Positions 35,444 through 44,432 of a stretch of 64,000 nucleotides of DNA are shown here, piece by piece. Position numbers and translations under genes: made by a program. The notes under the pieces were generated by a model, which did not search any database, was not told the DNA's origin, and was given only the letters and a program-made list of their open reading frames with translations. The stretch comes from Streptosporangium roseum DSM 43021 (GTDB taxonomy: Bacteria > Actinomycetota > Actinomycetes > Streptosporangiales > Streptosporangiaceae): contig NC_013595.1 of assembly GCF_000024865.1 (NCBI RefSeq), positions 1,798,001 to 1,862,000 on the forward strand, given 5' to 3'. Positions within the stretch are counted from its first letter, which is position 1, and each line of letters begins with the position of its first letter.

Positions 35444-35539
35444 GTGTTGTTCATGGGTGATCGCCACCGATGAGGTTACGGTCGGGATGCCGCGGGGGCG
35501 CGGCAATCGACCAGCAGATGTGACCTGTCGGGGGAGTGC

Positions 35540-36475
35540 ATGGCTCGGCGTGCGATCGCCGCTATATCGGCGTGCCTGTTCACAGCGGGCGCCGCTCCTG
35601 CCGTCCCCGCCTCGGCGTCCGCTGTGAGCGAGCCTCCTCCGGGGTGCGCCGCGGCCGCACGGTCCGCGGCCGCACGGTCCACGGCCCCCGGGCGGGTGCC
35701 CGAGCCGTGGGCGCCGGGCCCGGAGCAGGTCGCCGAGATGCTCGCCGACCTGGCGCGGCGCCAGTCCGCCATGCGCCTCGGGCCCTGGATACCGGTCACG
35801 GTCTCCACCTGGGTGCACGTCATCTCCGCCGGCCCCCTGGGGGCGCAGGACACCGCGGTGCGCAGCCAGATCGACGCGCTCAACGCCGCCTACTCCGGCC
35901 GGCTCGGCGGGGTCGACACCGGGATCCAGTTCCGCCTCGACGGCCTCACCCGGACCGACAACGTGACCTGGTTCCGGGATCCGGTCACCTACGAGTCGTC
36001 GATCAAACAGGGGCGCAAGGGCGGCGCGGAGACCCTCAACCTCTACGTCGCCCAGCTCAGCCGGCTCGTGCTCGGCTACTCCACCTACCCCTACGGGTAC
36101 AGGACCGAGCCCGGACGCGACGGCGTGGTCATCGACTGGCGCAGCCTGCCCGGCGGGTCCCTGCGCAACTTCGACCGGGGGTTCACCGGGGTCCACGAGA
36201 TCGGCCACTGGCTCGGGCTGCTGCACACCTTCGAGAAAGGCTGCGAGGCACCGGGTGACGGGGTCGCCGACACCGCGCCGCAGGGCCGGCCCACCGAGGG
36301 CTGCCCGGCCCGCAAGGACACCTGCAAGGGCGGCGAGCCCGACCCGATCCACAACTTCATGGACTACTCTCACGATCGCTGCATGTCGGAGTTCACCACC
36401 GGCCAGGCGGCCCGGATGCACGAGATGTGGGCCGCTTACCGCGCCCCGGCGCCGGACACTACCCTTGATGGGTGA
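35540..36475 (+). CDS. Secreted zinc metalloprotease, M43 (pappalysin/cytophagalysin) type
   Basis: 311 residues. Signal peptide about 1-27. The zinc site is HEIGHWLGLLHTF (HExxHxxGxxH) and the Met-turn is in NFMDYSHDRCMSEFTTGQAARM, both typical of M43B peptidases. Six or more Cys in the C-terminal part suggest disulfides. Codon start ATG 35540. Its stop overlaps the MFS gene start (GTGA). Confidence 0.92.
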   Translation: MARRAIAAISACLFTAGAAPAVPASASAVSEPPPGCAAAARSAAARSTAPGRVPEPWAPGPEQVAEMLADLARRQSAMRLGPWIPVTVSTWVHVISAGPLGAQDTAVRSQIDALNAAYSGRLGGVDTGIQFRLDGLTRTDNVTWFRDPVTYESSIKQGRKGGAETLNLYVAQLSRLVLGYSTYPYGYRTEPGRDGVVIDWRSLPGGSLRNFDRGFTGVHEIGHWLGLLHTFEKGCEAPGDGVADTAPQGRPTEGCPARKDTCKGGEPDPIHNFMDYSHDRCMSEFTTGQAARMHEMWAAYRAPAPDTTLDG

Positions 36476-37860
36476 CAGCACCGAAGACGCTTGACGCTCC
36501 ATACCAACCTCCCCGGATCTTCGGTTCCGACTACCGCACGGCCACCCTGGGCATCCTGCTCGTCGTCACCCTGATCGCCTTCGAGGGCATGTCCATCGGC
36601 GCGGTGATGCCCGCGGTCTCCGAGGACCTCGACGCGCTCGACCTGTACGGCATGAGCTTCTCGGCCTTCCTCATCTCGGGCCTGTTCGCCAACGTCGTCG
36701 CGGGCCTCTGGTCCGACCGGCGGGGGCACGCGCTGCCCTTCCTGCTCGGCGTGGGACTGTTCGTGGTCGGCATGGCCATGGCCGGCGCGGCCGGTTCCAA
36801 GGAGCTGTTCATCGTGGCGCGCGCCGTACAGGGGTTGGGCGGCGGCGCGGTCATCGTGGCGATCTACGTGATGATCGCCCGGGTCTACCTTCCCGAGGTG
36901 CGGCCCAGGGTGTTCGCCGCCCTGTCCGCCGCCTGGGTGCTGCCCGCGCTGGTCGGTCCCGGCCTGGGCGGGATCATCGCGGAGACGGTCGGCTGGCGCT
37001 GGGTCTTCTACGGGATCGTGCCGCTGGTGATCCCGGCCCTGCTGATGCTGCTGCCGGCGCTGCGCACCGGGGAGGGCCCGTCGCCCGAGCCGGCGACCGG
37101 ACCCCGCTCCCGGCCGCTGGCGATGACCCTGGCGGCCGCGGCCACGGCGGGCGGCGCCGGGCTGCTGCTGTACGGAGTGGACCGGCTGCACGACACCCCG
37201 GCGCCCGGCGGGATCACCGCCGCCGCCGGGCTGGTCGCGCTGGCCGTGGGCCTGCCCAGGCTGCTGCCTCCCCGGGCGCTCAGGTTCGGCCGCGGCCTGC
37301 CCACCACGGTCATGATGCGCGGGATCCTCGCCTCGGCGTTCTTCGGGGTCAACGCGTTCATCCCGCTGCTCCTCACCGAGGTGCGCGGCCTGTCGGTCGT
37401 CGAGGCCGGCGCCGCGCTCACCATCGGGGCCCTGGGGTGGACGACCGGCTCCTACCTGCAGACCCGCCGCGCCTACGACCGGCCCCGGCTGGTACGGCTC
37501 GGCGCCGCGGCCGTCACCACCGGCATCCTGCTGACGCTCCTCGCGCTCGTGCCCGGCCTCACCGCCTGGGTCGCCGTGCCGGCCTGGGTCGTCGCCGGAT
37601 TCGGCATGGGCATCGGCATCACCAGCGTCAACGTCACCGCGATGCGCCAGTCGCCCGACGCCGAGCAGGGGGCGAACTCCGCCGCCCTCCAGGTCGTCGA
37701 CACCCTGGGCGGCGCGCTCACGATCGGCTTCGGCGGTGTCCTGATCAACCTGATCGGCCACGACGACATCGCCACCGGCTACACGACGATCGTGGTCCTG
37801 ATGGCCGCCGTGGGACTGCTCGGGGTGATCGTCGCCGGACGCATGCGAGACGCCTCCTGA
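36472..37860 (+). CDS. MFS transporter (12-14 TM)
   Basis: 462 residues with at least 12 hydrophobic segments. MFS landmarks: FEGMSIGAVMPAVSEDL, GLWSDRRGHALPFLLG (motif A), ARAVQGLGGGAVIVAIYVMIAR (motif B), SAAWVLPALVGPGLGGIIAETVGWRWVFYG (motif C). It resembles drug and sugar efflux proteins; substrate unknown. Starts GTG within the stop of the protease gene, a coupling that is unusual for an unrelated secreted protease and may only reflect gene packing. Confidence 0.91.
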   Translation: MTAPKTLDAPYQPPRIFGSDYRTATLGILLVVTLIAFEGMSIGAVMPAVSEDLDALDLYGMSFSAFLISGLFANVVAGLWSDRRGHALPFLLGVGLFVVGMAMAGAAGSKELFIVARAVQGLGGGAVIVAIYVMIARVYLPEVRPRVFAALSAAWVLPALVGPGLGGIIAETVGWRWVFYGIVPLVIPALLMLLPALRTGEGPSPEPATGPRSRPLAMTLAAAATAGGAGLLLYGVDRLHDTPAPGGITAAAGLVALAVGLPRLLPPRALRFGRGLPTTVMMRGILASAFFGVNAFIPLLLTEVRGLSVVEAGAALTIGALGWTTGSYLQTRRAYDRPRLVRLGAAAVTTGILLTLLALVPGLTAWVAVPAWVVAGFGMGIGITSVNVTAMRQSPDAEQGANSAALQVVDTLGGALTIGFGGVLINLIGHDDIATGYTTIVVLMAAVGLLGVIVAGRMRDAS

Positions 37861-37958
37861 CTCATTGGCCCCTCCCGTAACAACGATCACCTATAGCCGG
37901 ACCGCGCCCCGGAAGGCATGGTAGGACGGTAGGACCGTGACCGCCGGGAGGAGACGTC

Positions 37959-38744
37959 GTGGACGAGCGCCCTCACCAGGCGTGGCCGCCGGAGGACCCC
38001 GGGCGCGGGGCCGGAGGCCGGGTACGGCCGGCGGCGGAGCCCGAGCGCCCCGGCGGGCGCGGGGCGTGGTCCTCGGAGGGGGCCGAGCACGAGGGGTGGC
38101 AGCCCGCCGGAGACCCGCCGCAGGACGACCTGCCGCCCTCGGCCCGCTGGTACGGCACGCCCGCGGCCCCGCCCCGGCGCCGCCGGATCCCGGACCGCCT
38201 GCGGCGCCGCCTGCTCGGGGCGACCGCCCTGGTGGCCGGGGCGGCGGCCGTCGTCGCCGGGGGCGTCCTGCTGGCCCCCCGGATCCTGCCCGCCTCCACG
38301 CCGCCCGCCCGCGTGAGCGATCCCCTCGCGGGCGTGGCGTACCCGCTGCCCGAGGGCTGGCGGACGGGCACGATGCCGCCGGTCACCGAGTTCACCTCCG
38401 TGGCGGGCAGCGGCGGGGCGGCGACCGTGATGTCCAGGCCGGCCGAGCCGGTGGCCGACGTGCGCGAGGCCACGGTGGAGCTCACCGACCTGTACGCCCG
38501 GCTGCTGCTCCACGGCGACGAGGTGAAGGTCGTCGACGACCGGGCGGTCACCGTGGGCGGCCGGACCGGCCACAGCCGCTCCCTGCGGGCGGAGTACCGC
38601 GACGTCGTCAACCGGCCGGCCTATCTCCGTGTGGTGTTTCTCACGGGCGCCGGAAGGCGGCCGGTCGTCGTGGTGGGCATGGCCCAGCCGGACGATCCCC
38701 GGCTGCGGGCCGAGATCGACACGGTGATCGCCGGAGTCCGTTAG
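37959..38744 (+). CDS. Membrane-anchored secreted protein of unknown function
   Basis: 261 residues: a cytoplasmic Pro/Gly/Arg-rich segment (1-75), a basic stretch RRRRIPDRLRRRLLG, one membrane helix (about 88-112, GATALVAGAAAVVAGGVLLAP), and an extracellular domain (about 118-261) starting VSDPLAGVAYPLPEGWRTG and ending DDPRLRAEIDTVIAGVR. This resembles many actinobacterial proteins of unknown function with a lipoprotein-like stress domain. GTG 37959 follows GGGAGGAG. Confidence 0.78.
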   Translation: MDERPHQAWPPEDPGRGAGGRVRPAAEPERPGGRGAWSSEGAEHEGWQPAGDPPQDDLPPSARWYGTPAAPPRRRRIPDRLRRRLLGATALVAGAAAVVAGGVLLAPRILPASTPPARVSDPLAGVAYPLPEGWRTGTMPPVTEFTSVAGSGGAATVMSRPAEPVADVREATVELTDLYARLLLHGDEVKVVDDRAVTVGGRTGHSRSLRAEYRDVVNRPAYLRVVFLTGAGRRPVVVVGMAQPDDPRLRAEIDTVIAGVR

Positions 38745-38798
38745 CCGCGGCGGCCCGCCCGGAATGCCTGCCGGGTGCCCGCGGCGGCCCGCCCGGAA
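38745..38798. repeat. 20-bp direct repeat after the membrane protein gene
   Basis: The sequence CCGCGGCGGCCCGCCCGGAA occurs at 38745-38764 and 38779-38798, a 34-bp period, just past the stop codon. It is probably a small local duplication; the 217-bp gap otherwise holds only the helicase promoter region. Confidence 0.8.
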
Positions 38799-38961
38799 GG
38801 CCTGGTGAGCGCCCGTGGCGGGGTGATCGGCGGGCACCGGGCGGGGGCGGGAGGGCGCAGCCGTACGGGGGTGGGGGCCTCTAGCACGTGGAGGCGACCT
38901 TGGCGAGGATCTCGGCGGATCGGCACGTCTTGTCGGCGACTCAGATTACGCTGGGGACACT

Positions 38962-40710
38962 GTGAGCACTTCCGCCGCATCCCACCTGTCCCCCTCGTAT
39001 CCGGACCGTGCCGCCTGGGGCACCGCGCCGAAGCTCCGCGCCTGGCAACAGGAGGCCTTTGACCTGTACTCCAGGCGTGAGCCACGTGACTTCCTCGCGG
39101 TCGCCACGCCCGGCGCGGGCAAGACGACCTTCGCGCTGCGCATCGTCAGCGACCTCCTGTCACGAGGGATCATCAGGGCTGTGACGATCGTCACACCCAC
39201 CGAGCACCTCAAGCAGCAGTGGGCGGACGCCGCGGCCAGAGTCGGCATCGCCATCGACCCCGAGTTCAAGAACAGCCAGGGCGCGACCTCGCGTGACTAC
39301 GCCGGGGTGGCCGTCACCTACGCCCAGATCTCGATGCACCCGGCGCTGCACCGCGCCCGCACCGAGGCGCGCAAGACGCTCGTCATCTTCGACGAGATCC
39401 ACCACGCGGGCGACGCGAAGTCCTGGGGCGACGGCGTGCGAGAGGCGTTCGAGCCCGCCGCGCGGCGCCTGGCGCTGACCGGCACGCCGTTCCGGTCCGA
39501 CGTCAACCCGATCCCGTTCGTCACCTACATGGAGGACGGCGAGGGCGTCCGGCGCAGCGTCTCCGACTACTCCTACGGGTACGGCCCGGCGCTTGCCGAC
39601 GGTGTCGTCCGGCCGGTCATCTTCCTCGCCTACGCGGGCGAGATGCGCTGGCGGACCCGCGCCGGCGACGAGATCGCCGCGACCCTCGGCACTCCGCTCA
39701 CCAAGGACCAGCTCGGTCAGGCGTGGAAGGCCGCGCTCGACCCCAAGGGCGACTGGATCCGCCAGGTGCTCCAGGCGGCCGACAGGCGGCTGACCGAGGT
39801 GCGCAGGGTCGTGCCCGACGCGGGCGCCCTGGTCATCGCCACCGACCACGAGACCGCGCGGGCCTACGCCAAGCACATCCGCGCGATCACCGGCGAGGGC
39901 GCCACGGTCGTGCTCTCCGACGACCCCGAGGCGTCAAAGAAGATCAAGCAGTTCTCTGCGTCCCACGACCGCTGGCTGGTCGCGGTCCGGATGGTCTCCG
40001 AGGGCGTCGACATCCCCCGGCTGGCCGTCGGGGTCTACGCCACGAGCACCTCGACCCCGCTGTTCTTCGCCCAGGCCGTCGGCCGCTTCGTCCGGGCCCG
40101 CAAGCGCGGCGAGACCGCCTCGGTCTTCCTGCCCTCGGTGCCCACCCTGATGGGGCTGGCCGGTGAGATGGAGGCCGAGCGCGACCACGTGCTCGACCGC
40201 AACCTGCCCGAGGAGGGCCTGGACGACTTCCTGCTCGAAGACGCCCAGCGCAAGAAGGACAACCCCGACGTCCTGGGCGACGAGCTGCCCTTCGAGACGC
40301 TGGAGGCGGTCGCCACCTTCGACCGGGTGCTCTTCGACGGCGGCGAGTTCGGCACCGCCGCCGAGCCCGGCTCGCCCGAGGAGGAGGACTTCCTCGGACT
40401 GCCCGGCCTGCTGGAGCCCGACCAGGTGCGGACGCTGCTGAGCAAGCGCCAGTCCGACCAGCTCAAGGCCAAGCGGAACAGGCCCGAGCCCAAGGAGCCC
40501 CAGCTCGCCCCGCACGAGCTCATCGCCAACCTGCGCAAGGAGCTCAACGGCCTGGTCGGCGCCTGGAACCACCGCACCGGCCAGCCCCACGGTGTCATCC
40601 ACGCCGAGCTCCGCCGGGCCTGCGGTGGCCCGGCCATCGCGCAGGCCACCGCCGAGCAGGTCCAGGAGCGGATCGCCAAGATCCGCCACTGGGCCACCCA
40701 GCGGTCGTAG
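38962..40710 (+). CDS. DEAD/DEAH-box helicase
   Basis: 582 residues. Motif I is ATPGAGKTT (about 48-56), motif Ia TIVTPTEHLKQQW, motif II VIFDEIHHAG (DEIH), motif III LTGTPFR, motif V MVSEGVDIPRL and motif VI QAVGRFVRARKRGE. It belongs to the SF2 restriction-type (ResIII) helicase group and is conserved beside DUF3039 genes in actinomycetes. The role is unknown; RNA or DNA unwinding is the likely activity. GTG 38962 start. Confidence 0.93.
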   Translation: MSTSAASHLSPSYPDRAAWGTAPKLRAWQQEAFDLYSRREPRDFLAVATPGAGKTTFALRIVSDLLSRGIIRAVTIVTPTEHLKQQWADAAARVGIAIDPEFKNSQGATSRDYAGVAVTYAQISMHPALHRARTEARKTLVIFDEIHHAGDAKSWGDGVREAFEPAARRLALTGTPFRSDVNPIPFVTYMEDGEGVRRSVSDYSYGYGPALADGVVRPVIFLAYAGEMRWRTRAGDEIAATLGTPLTKDQLGQAWKAALDPKGDWIRQVLQAADRRLTEVRRVVPDAGALVIATDHETARAYAKHIRAITGEGATVVLSDDPEASKKIKQFSASHDRWLVAVRMVSEGVDIPRLAVGVYATSTSTPLFFAQAVGRFVRARKRGETASVFLPSVPTLMGLAGEMEAERDHVLDRNLPEEGLDDFLLEDAQRKKDNPDVLGDELPFETLEAVATFDRVLFDGGEFGTAAEPGSPEEEDFLGLPGLLEPDQVRTLLSKRQSDQLKAKRNRPEPKEPQLAPHELIANLRKELNGLVGAWNHRTGQPHGVIHAELRRACGGPAIAQATAEQVQERIAKIRHWATQRS

Positions 40711-40761
40711 ACCCTGTCCCCGTCCCGCGGCAGGCAGGGGAGCCGGGGGTGCGGGGCCCGG

Positions 40762-41307
40762 TCAGCGCAGGGTGATCGGCCGCCCGGTCCGGCCGTCGAT
40801 CGCCCTGAACGCCCCCTTGCCGGGCAGTGGCGGCGCCAGGCGCACCCGCGTGGAGGCCACTCCGTCCGCCACGCTCACCGGGAGCGTCCGGGCGCCGCCG
40901 GGCCGGCGCTTCACTGGCCCCTCGTGCAGCCAGACCTTGACGCCCCGGTTCTCGCGGCGCAGGACGACGGTCGCGGTGCCGCACTCGTCCGCCGCGGCCC
41001 TCCAGAAGAGCGTCACGGCGTGCAGCTCGCCCTGGCGCCGGTCCGGCCGCGCCAGCTCGGGGGCGGGCAGCCGGGCGGCGCAGGCGGCCGTGTGCCCGGC
41101 CGCCCCGGCCGCCGGGGCGGCCATGACCGCCGGCTGGGCGGCCGCCGGCGCGGGCGGGAGCCGGACGGTGCTGTTGACCCAGATCGTGGCGGCCTCCAGC
41201 CCGGCCAGCGCGACCACGCTGCCCAGCCGGGTCGCGCCGTTGCCGCGCAGGAGCAGCCACAGGCACAGGGGGGCCAGGATCAGCCACGAGACACCGAGCA
41301 CGAGCAT
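40762..41307 (-). CDS. Conserved actinomycete membrane protein, function unknown
   Basis: 181 residues: two N-terminal hydrophobic segments (about 1-20 and 28-46), a Pro/Ala-rich linker, then a small extracellular domain (about 72-181) with two Cys (AACAAR, DECGTA) and VTLFWRAAADECG. No family recognised. A near-perfect 10-bp inverted repeat lies 24-49 bp upstream of its start. It is convergent with the helicase gene. Confidence 0.7.
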   Translation of the reverse strand: MLVLGVSWLILAPLCLWLLLRGNGATRLGSVVALAGLEAATIWVNSTVRLPPAPAAAQPAVMAAPAAGAAGHTAACAARLPAPELARPDRRQGELHAVTLFWRAAADECGTATVVLRRENRGVKVWLHEGPVKRRPGGARTLPVSVADGVASTRVRLAPPLPGKGAFRAIDGRTGRPITLR

Positions 41308-41330
41308 GGGCGGTCACCACCGTGAGATCA

Positions 41331-41356
41331 GAGGATTACGACTCTCCGTAATACTC
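41331..41356. promoter_or_regulatory. Inverted repeat upstream of the 40762 gene
   Basis: GAGGATTACG and CGTAATACTC flank a 6-nt spacer with one mismatch. The position 24-49 bp upstream of the ATG at 41307 suggests an operator or a 5' UTR hairpin. Confidence 0.4.
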
Positions 41357-41406
41357 CTGTCGCGTGAGGTAGTTGCCGTCTTGGAAGTTTCATCAAATCT
41401 TCTTGA

Positions 41407-41524
41407 GCGTGGACAGCCCCGTCCTCGGGCGGAGGAGGAAACGCGGCGCGCGATCCGGCGGTGAAGCAGGAAGTCTCACGGGCGACCGTGGGAATCCCCT
41501 CCCCTCAGGGAGGGGAGGATGTCA
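41407..41524 (+). ncRNA. Orphan TnpB right end / omega-RNA-like remnant
   Basis: A perfect hairpin (41496-41515, CCCCTCCC / GGGAGGGG, CTCA loop) is followed by AGGATGTCA. The frame through it reads VKQEVSRATVGIPSPQGGED, the typical C-terminus of actinobacterial TnpB proteins that overlap the element's right end. In-frame sequence runs back to a stop at 41404-41406, so only about 35-40 codons of tnpB remain. By family knowledge this is the scaffold part of an omega-RNA, with the following bases (about 41525 on) as its would-be guide. The tnpB body and left end are missing. Confidence 0.7.
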
Positions 41525-41606
41525 TGACCGGTCTGCAGACATTTCCGGGCCGGTGCCGGAACGGTTCACCGACCGGTCCGGGTCGCCCGGAGCCGGGGCC
41601 GCGGGT

Positions 41607-42179
41607 TCAGCCGCGGACCACCGGCTCGCCGCTGAGCCGGGCTCCGGCGGCGCCGAGCGCGGCCAGCGCGGCGTCCGTGGTGGACCTGGCCACCCCGGCG
41701 GTCAGGTCCAGCAGCACCTGTACGGCCAGGCCGTGGCCGACCGCGTCCAGGGCGGTGGCGCGCACGCAGTGGTCGGTGGCGATGCCGACGACGTCCACCG
41801 TGCTGACCCCGCGCCGGGCGAGCCAGTCGGCCAGCGCCGTGCCGTCGGGGGCGCTGCCCTCGAAGCCGCTGTAGGCGGCGGCGTGGGTGCCCTTGCTGAA
41901 GACCTCCTCGACCTTCGCGGTGTCGAAGGCGGGGTGGAACTCCGCGCCCGGGGTCCCGGCCACGCAGTGGGTGGGCCAGGAGCTCACGTAGTCGGGCTCG
42001 GCGGCGAAGTGGTCGCCGGGGTCGACGTGGAAGTCACGGGTGGCCACGACGTGGTCGTAGTCGTGTGAGGCGGCGTGCCGGGAGATGGCCGCGGCGACCT
42101 CGGCGCCGCCGCCCACCGGCAGGTTGCCGCCCTCGCAGAAGTCGTTCTGGACATCGACGATGATCAGTGCGGTTGCCAT
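41607..42179 (-). CDS. pncA: Nicotinamidase
   Basis: 190 residues of the isochorismatase-like fold: ALIIVDVQNDFCEGG with the catalytic Asp10, metal-site DFHVDPGDHF, the Lys in VFSKGTHAAAYS and the nucleophile Cys in GIATDHCVRATALDA. It deamidates nicotinamide to nicotinate for NAD salvage. The next gene upstream (5 bp away, same strand) makes nicotinate phosphoribosyltransferase, so the pair covers two successive salvage steps in one operon. Confidence 0.94.
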   Translation of the reverse strand: MATALIIVDVQNDFCEGGNLPVGGGAEVAAAISRHAASHDYDHVVATRDFHVDPGDHFAAEPDYVSSWPTHCVAGTPGAEFHPAFDTAKVEEVFSKGTHAAAYSGFEGSAPDGTALADWLARRGVSTVDVVGIATDHCVRATALDAVGHGLAVQVLLDLTAGVARSTTDAALAALGAAGARLSGEPVVRG

Positions 42180-42184
42180 GGAAG

Positions 42185-43468
42185 TCAGTCAAACACGGTC
42201 GGAACGGCGGCGTAGCCCCGGGACAGCTGGTGGGCTTCGGGGGGGAGCTCGGCGACGGCCTCGCGGTGCCGGAGGCGGGCCGCCTCCAGCCCCTCCCGGC
42301 CGACGGTCTCGCCGCCGCGGACCAGCTCGGCCTGGAGGGGGCGGGCGCTCTCAGGGCGCTCGCCGGAGACGGTGACCAGCTCGGCGACCGCCGTACCCGC
42401 CGGGTCGAGCTGCCGGAAGGCCTCCTTGCGGCCGCCCCGGCTGGGCTTGCCCACCGACCTCTTGGCCACCGGCTGCATGATCCCGTCGGCGTCCTCCCGG
42501 ACGACGAGCTTGTAGACCAGCGCGGCCGTCGGCACGCCGGAGCCGGTGACCAGCGAGGTGCCGACGCCGTAGGCGTCCACGGGGGCGGCGGACAGCGCCG
42601 CGATGGTGTATTCGTCCAGGTCGCTGGTGACGAGGATCCGGGTCTTGCCGGCGCCCAGCGCGTCGAGCTGCGCGCGGACCGCGTGGGCGGCCTCGGCCAG
42701 GTCGCCGGAGTCGAGGCGGACGGCTCCCAGGTCGGGGCCCGCCAGCTCCACGCCGGTCCGTACGGCCTCCGCCACGTCGTAGGTGTCGACCAGCAGCGTG
42801 GTGCGCTCGCCGAGCGAGTCGAGCTGGGCCCGGAAGGCCTGCCGCTCCGAGTCGTGCAGCAGGGTGAACGCGTGAGCCGCGGTGCCGGTGGTCGGCACGC
42901 CGTACCGGTGGCGGGCCATCAGGTTGGAGGTGGAGGCGAACCCGCTCACGTAGGCGGCCCGCGCGGCGGCCACGGCCGCCGCCTCGTGGGTGCGGCGCGA
43001 CCCCATCTCGACGAGCGGCCGGGTCCCGGCGGCGCGGACCATGCGGGAGGCCGCGGTGGCGATCGCGCAGTCGTGGTTGAGGATCGACAAAATCACCGTC
43101 TCCAGGAGCACGGCCTCGGCGAAGGTGCCCTCCACGGTCATGATGGGGGAGCCCGGGAAGTAGCACTCGCCCTCGCGGTAGCCGTACAGGTCGCCGGAGA
43201 ACCGGTAGCCGGCGAGGAAGTCCAGGGTGGGGGCGTCGACCACCTGGTTGTCCCGGAGGAAGGCCAGCTCCTCGTCGCCGAACCGGAAGGCCTCCAGCGC
43301 CTCCAGCACGCGGCCGGTGCCGGCCACCACCCCGTAGCGCCGACCTCCGGGGAGCTGCCGGGCGAACACCTCGAAGACCGTGCGTCGTGACGCGGCTCCG
43401 CTGCGCAACGCCGCCTGTACCATTGTCAGCTCATAGTGATCTGTCAGCAACGCACTGCTCATGCTCAT
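42185..43468 (-). CDS. pncB: Nicotinate phosphoribosyltransferase
   Basis: 427 residues: ALLTDHYELTMVQAALRSG at the start, then VFEVFARQLPGGRRYGVVAGTGR, FPGSPIMTVEGT, GSRRTHEAAAVAAARAAYVSGFASTSNL with the phosphorylatable His region, VRLDSGDLAE and YGVGTSLVTG. It makes nicotinate mononucleotide from nicotinate and PRPP. ATG 43468 is used; 43471 and 43462 are equally plausible. It is divergent from clpS with a 40-bp gap. Confidence 0.94.
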   Translation of the reverse strand: MSMSSALLTDHYELTMVQAALRSGAASRRTVFEVFARQLPGGRRYGVVAGTGRVLEALEAFRFGDEELAFLRDNQVVDAPTLDFLAGYRFSGDLYGYREGECYFPGSPIMTVEGTFAEAVLLETVILSILNHDCAIATAASRMVRAAGTRPLVEMGSRRTHEAAAVAAARAAYVSGFASTSNLMARHRYGVPTTGTAAHAFTLLHDSERQAFRAQLDSLGERTTLLVDTYDVAEAVRTGVELAGPDLGAVRLDSGDLAEAAHAVRAQLDALGAGKTRILVTSDLDEYTIAALSAAPVDAYGVGTSLVTGSGVPTAALVYKLVVREDADGIMQPVAKRSVGKPSRGGRKEAFRQLDPAGTAVAELVTVSGERPESARPLQAELVRGGETVGREGLEAARLRHREAVAELPPEAHQLSRGYAAVPTVFD

Positions 43469-43508
43469 CATCACGAGTCGAAGACTAAGCCCGGCGTAGG
43501 GCAGACTG

Positions 43509-43802
43509 GTGTATGTGGGTAGCACCGCTCCAATGGAGGTCGAGCGTCCGTCGATCGACGTCCGGCCTGATCTGCCATGGTTGACCATCGTCTGGAACGA
43601 CCCGGTCAACCTGATGTCCTATGTCACGTATGTCTTCCAGTCCGTCTTCGGTTACTCGAAGGAGAAGGCGGAGAAGCTGATGCTCGACGTGCACCAGAAG
43701 GGCAGAGCCGTGGTGTCCAGCGGCACTCGCGAGGAGATGGAGCGCGATGTGCAGATCATGCACTCCTACGGTCTCTGGGCCACGGTGCAGCGAGATTCAT
43801 GA
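43509..43802 (+). CDS. clpS: ATP-dependent Clp protease adaptor ClpS
   Basis: 97 residues (GTG 43515 would give 95). Core: WLTIVWNDPVNLMSYVTYVFQSVFGYSKEKAEKLMLDVHQKGRAVVSSGTREEMERDVQIMHSYGLWATVQ, with the N-degron pocket residues N-D and the MLDVH motif. It delivers proteins with destabilising N-termini to ClpAP/ClpCP. Followed by DUF2017, as in other actinomycetes. Confidence 0.95.
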   Translation: MYVGSTAPMEVERPSIDVRPDLPWLTIVWNDPVNLMSYVTYVFQSVFGYSKEKAEKLMLDVHQKGRAVVSSGTREEMERDVQIMHSYGLWATVQRDS

Positions 43803-43898
43803 GCGGCGGCGGATCCACCGCCGTCCGCCCCTCGGCCTGCCCCGGGGCGGGCAGGGAGCGGGCTTTGCCGGAAACGGGCGGGGAGCGGTGAGCGAGCG

Positions 43899-44423
43899 GT
43901 GAGTTCAGGGTTCAAGCGGGGGCGCAAGGGCGGCGTGATCACCGTCTTCGACGCCGCCGAGGTCTCGATCCTGCGTTCGCTGGTCTCCCAGATCCTCGGC
44001 CTGATCGAGCCCGGGGAGACCGGGGACGACCCGCTGGAGCGCGCGCTCGGCATCGGCCCGTCCGAGCAGTCCGCGGATCCGGTGCTGGCCCGGCTGTTCC
44101 CCTCGGCCTACGAGGACGCCGAGCAGTCCGCCGAGTTCCGCCGCTACACCGAGGCGACCCTGCGCGACGGCAAGCGGGCCGACGCGCAGACCATGCTCGA
44201 CAGCGCCGAGCCCGGACGGGTCGAGCTCACCCAGGAGCAGGCGCAGGCGTGGATGCGCGCCCTGAACGACGTACGGCTCGCACTCGGCACCCGGCTGGAG
44301 GTGACCGAGGAGGTCCACGACGAGATCGCCAAGATGACGGAGGACGATCCCCGCTATCCGGCGTACGTCACCTACGACTGGCTGACCTACCTGCAGGACA
44401 CCCTGGTCCGTGCCCTTTGGTAA
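43899..44423 (+). CDS. DUF2017 protein
   Basis: 174 residues: FKRGRKGGVITVFDAAEVSILRSLVSQILGLI, then FPSAYEDAEQSAEFRRYTEATLRDGK and DWLTYLQDTLVRAL, matching DUF2017. The family is found almost only in actinobacteria next to clpS; function unknown, perhaps linked to Clp proteolysis. GTG start; the JAMM protease gene begins 10 bp downstream. Confidence 0.92.
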   Translation: MSSGFKRGRKGGVITVFDAAEVSILRSLVSQILGLIEPGETGDDPLERALGIGPSEQSADPVLARLFPSAYEDAEQSAEFRRYTEATLRDGKRADAQTMLDSAEPGRVELTQEQAQAWMRALNDVRLALGTRLEVTEEVHDEIAKMTEDDPRYPAYVTYDWLTYLQDTLVRALW

Positions 44424-44432
44424 CTTCCTGAC

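Noticed and set aside
41461..41874. 137-codon open frame on the + strand
   Set aside because: Only its first 20 or so codons match a TnpB C-terminus; the rest is antisense to the nicotinamidase gene.
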